Positions 62,960-64,000 of a stretch of 64,000 nt of DNA are shown here, piece by piece. The notes under the pieces were generated by a model. It saw only the letters and a program-made list of their open reading frames with translations. It was not told where the DNA came from and made no database searches. Position numbers and translations under genes: made by a program. Where the stretch lies: assembly GCA_003427395.1 (NCBI GenBank), contig BFEA01000163.1, positions 2,303,442 through 2,367,441 on the forward strand. Reading direction: 5' to 3'. Position 1 is the first letter of the stretch. Every line of letters starts with the position of its first letter. This DNA is from Chara braunii. Lineage: Eukaryota > Streptophyta > Charophyceae > Charales > Characeae.

Positions 62960-63490
62960 TTCAAGTTCGTGACACTTTGGTAACGAGTCTTACGTTTTTA
63001 GAGTTCCGTCAGGATGTCGGATTTGTGAATGTTTTCATAGTGTGAGCTTTTTCAGAGATAAATCTCGACATTTCCAAATTTTTGTGTTAGGATGTCCGAT
63101 TAGTTGAAATTTTCACGGAAACTTTTTAGTTAATTGTGAACGGTCCAACATAGCCTTGCCAACTCTTTGGTTAATGGAAACTTTTGAGGTAACTGTTACG
63201 AATTCATAATATTGGGACTAGATAACTGTTATCAATTTTTACGGCGTACTTCTCATTTGTCTCGACAATGGTTGTGTGCCTGCTTATGTAGGCTGGGTGT
63301 TCCGCTCTGTTTTTAATTTGTCTTCGCTTTTCAATCTAGTTCTCATGAGTTGTCAGTTGTCTTCAAAATACAATGAGATCTTTCAAAATAATTATAAGGT
63401 CCTTGGTCACTTCAGCATCTGATAATCTGTACACAGTTTGATTCGGATGTATCCTACGCATTCGTTTGAGCCTTCTCCAATGCCTAATCC
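62960..63490. other. A/T-rich spacer, no gene recognised
   Basis: Contains decayed copies of 3' flanking words (GTCGGATT(A/T)GTGAA) and one palindrome variant at 63443-63456 (TCGGATGTATCCTA). No coding signal. Confidence 0.4.
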
Positions 63491-63491
63491 T

Positions 63492-63855
63492 CAGATGATA
63501 ACGTCTCTACATAATAAGTTCCCCACCACTTCACTCCGTACAATGCCCATTTGTTTTGATATATGTTTGGTAAAGTGATAATGTATATGCATCCGCCATC
63601 TAGTTGAAATTTAAGACTGATGGTGTTCTTAAGGGGTTCCCGAGGGTGCACTTTTATTTGTTAACATACATCGTTTGATATCGGCGAGGTCAGTGGCAGA
63701 GTGGTGGGTAGCATTGGGTAGGAATGTTATAAGTTCATGGTTGCGAGGTCGAACCCAGCAAGCGGCAAATGATAACATCTCTACATAATGCTGCCCACCA
63801 TTTCACTCCGTCCGACGCCCTTTTGTTTTAAGAAATGTCTGGTAAGCTATAATTG
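63492..63855 (+). repeat. Direct repeats flanking a tRNA-like SINE head
   Basis: GATGATAACGTCTCTACATAAT ... CACTTCACTCCGT (63494-63540) recurs as AATGATAACATCTCTACATAAT ... CATTTCACTCCGT at 63768-63812 (shortened). Between them, 63686-63760 has a polymerase III-like box A (TGGCAGAGTGG, 63694-63704) and box B-like GGTCGAACCC (63747-63756). Confidence 0.5.
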
Positions 63856-64000
63856 TTCTTGGAATGATAACATATTGGTTAATTTTCCCTCGGAGGGTGA
63901 TCCGGGCTATGATCATAAGTTCAACCTTTTGATTGAGTGAAGGATATTTAATGAATGACGCACGGTTGATAACATAACGGATTTTCTCCATCCGAATAAT

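Overview
This window looks like nuclear DNA of a streptophyte alga, most plausibly a Characeae (Chara-like) genome. Three things suggest this: fragments of plant/charophyte-type mitochondrial genes (nad2, atp6, rpl2, rps19, probably rps4), group II intron reverse-transcriptase pieces, and plant-like LINEs, PIF/Harbinger, hAT-like and LTR elements with a tRNA-Asp-type primer site. The species name is inference; no rRNA or barcode gene is present. I see no clearly intact single-copy host gene. Nearly everything readable is a mobile element, a decayed multigene-family copy or a local duplication. There is one assembly gap (110 N at 32956-33065) and single Ns at 37964 and 48106.

Layout. 0-10 kb: G-rich degenerate repeats, CAT-rich tracts, a dispersed non-coding repeat family and the 3' end of one LINE. 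10.5-18.3 kb: a degenerate LINE (minus strand) with ORF1-like, endonuclease and RT regions, whose RT is split by a 1.96-kb mosaic of mitochondrial DNA. 19.2-20.1 kb: a hAT-like non-autonomous element. 21.4-23.3 kb: a decayed PIF/Harbinger transposase and a coiled-coil ORF. 24.3-24.9 kb: a truncated group II intron RT. 25.4-28.7 kb: minisatellites and repeats. 28.7-35.9 kb: a second degenerate LINE carrying two hAT-like MITEs; a third MITE lies just upstream of its 5' end. 36.3-39.1 kb: GA-rich tandem duplications. 39.2-46.6 kb (minus): a large decayed gene with a ParB-like region, a DNA-methyltransferase-like region and a Ulp1 (C48) protease exon with all catalytic residues. 46.7-47.7 kb: a cluster of palindromes between divergent genes. 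47.9-51.0 kb: decayed plus-strand ORFs and a tandem A/B repeat array. 51.0-57.8 kb: a 6.7-kb non-autonomous LTR retrotransposon inserted exactly between an A and a B unit. 58.2-61.7 kb: a gene encoding a DUF7869/DDE-like protein. 61.9-63.0 kb: a tandemly duplicated exon. 63.0-64.0 kb: repeats and a tRNA-like SINE head.

The most unusual signal is a 14-bp palindrome, TCGGAT-NN-ATCCGA. I find 14 perfect and about a dozen near-perfect copies between 36.4 and 63.5 kb and none before 36 kb. It occurs in promoter-like spacers, in tandem-repeat units and inside reading frames. A second theme is that in-frame stops in the elements fall almost entirely where Gln (CAR to TAR) or Trp (TGG to TGA) is expected, a C-to-T decay signature. 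A third is a family of four hAT-like elements with 8-bp target duplications but different subterminal palindromes in each copy.
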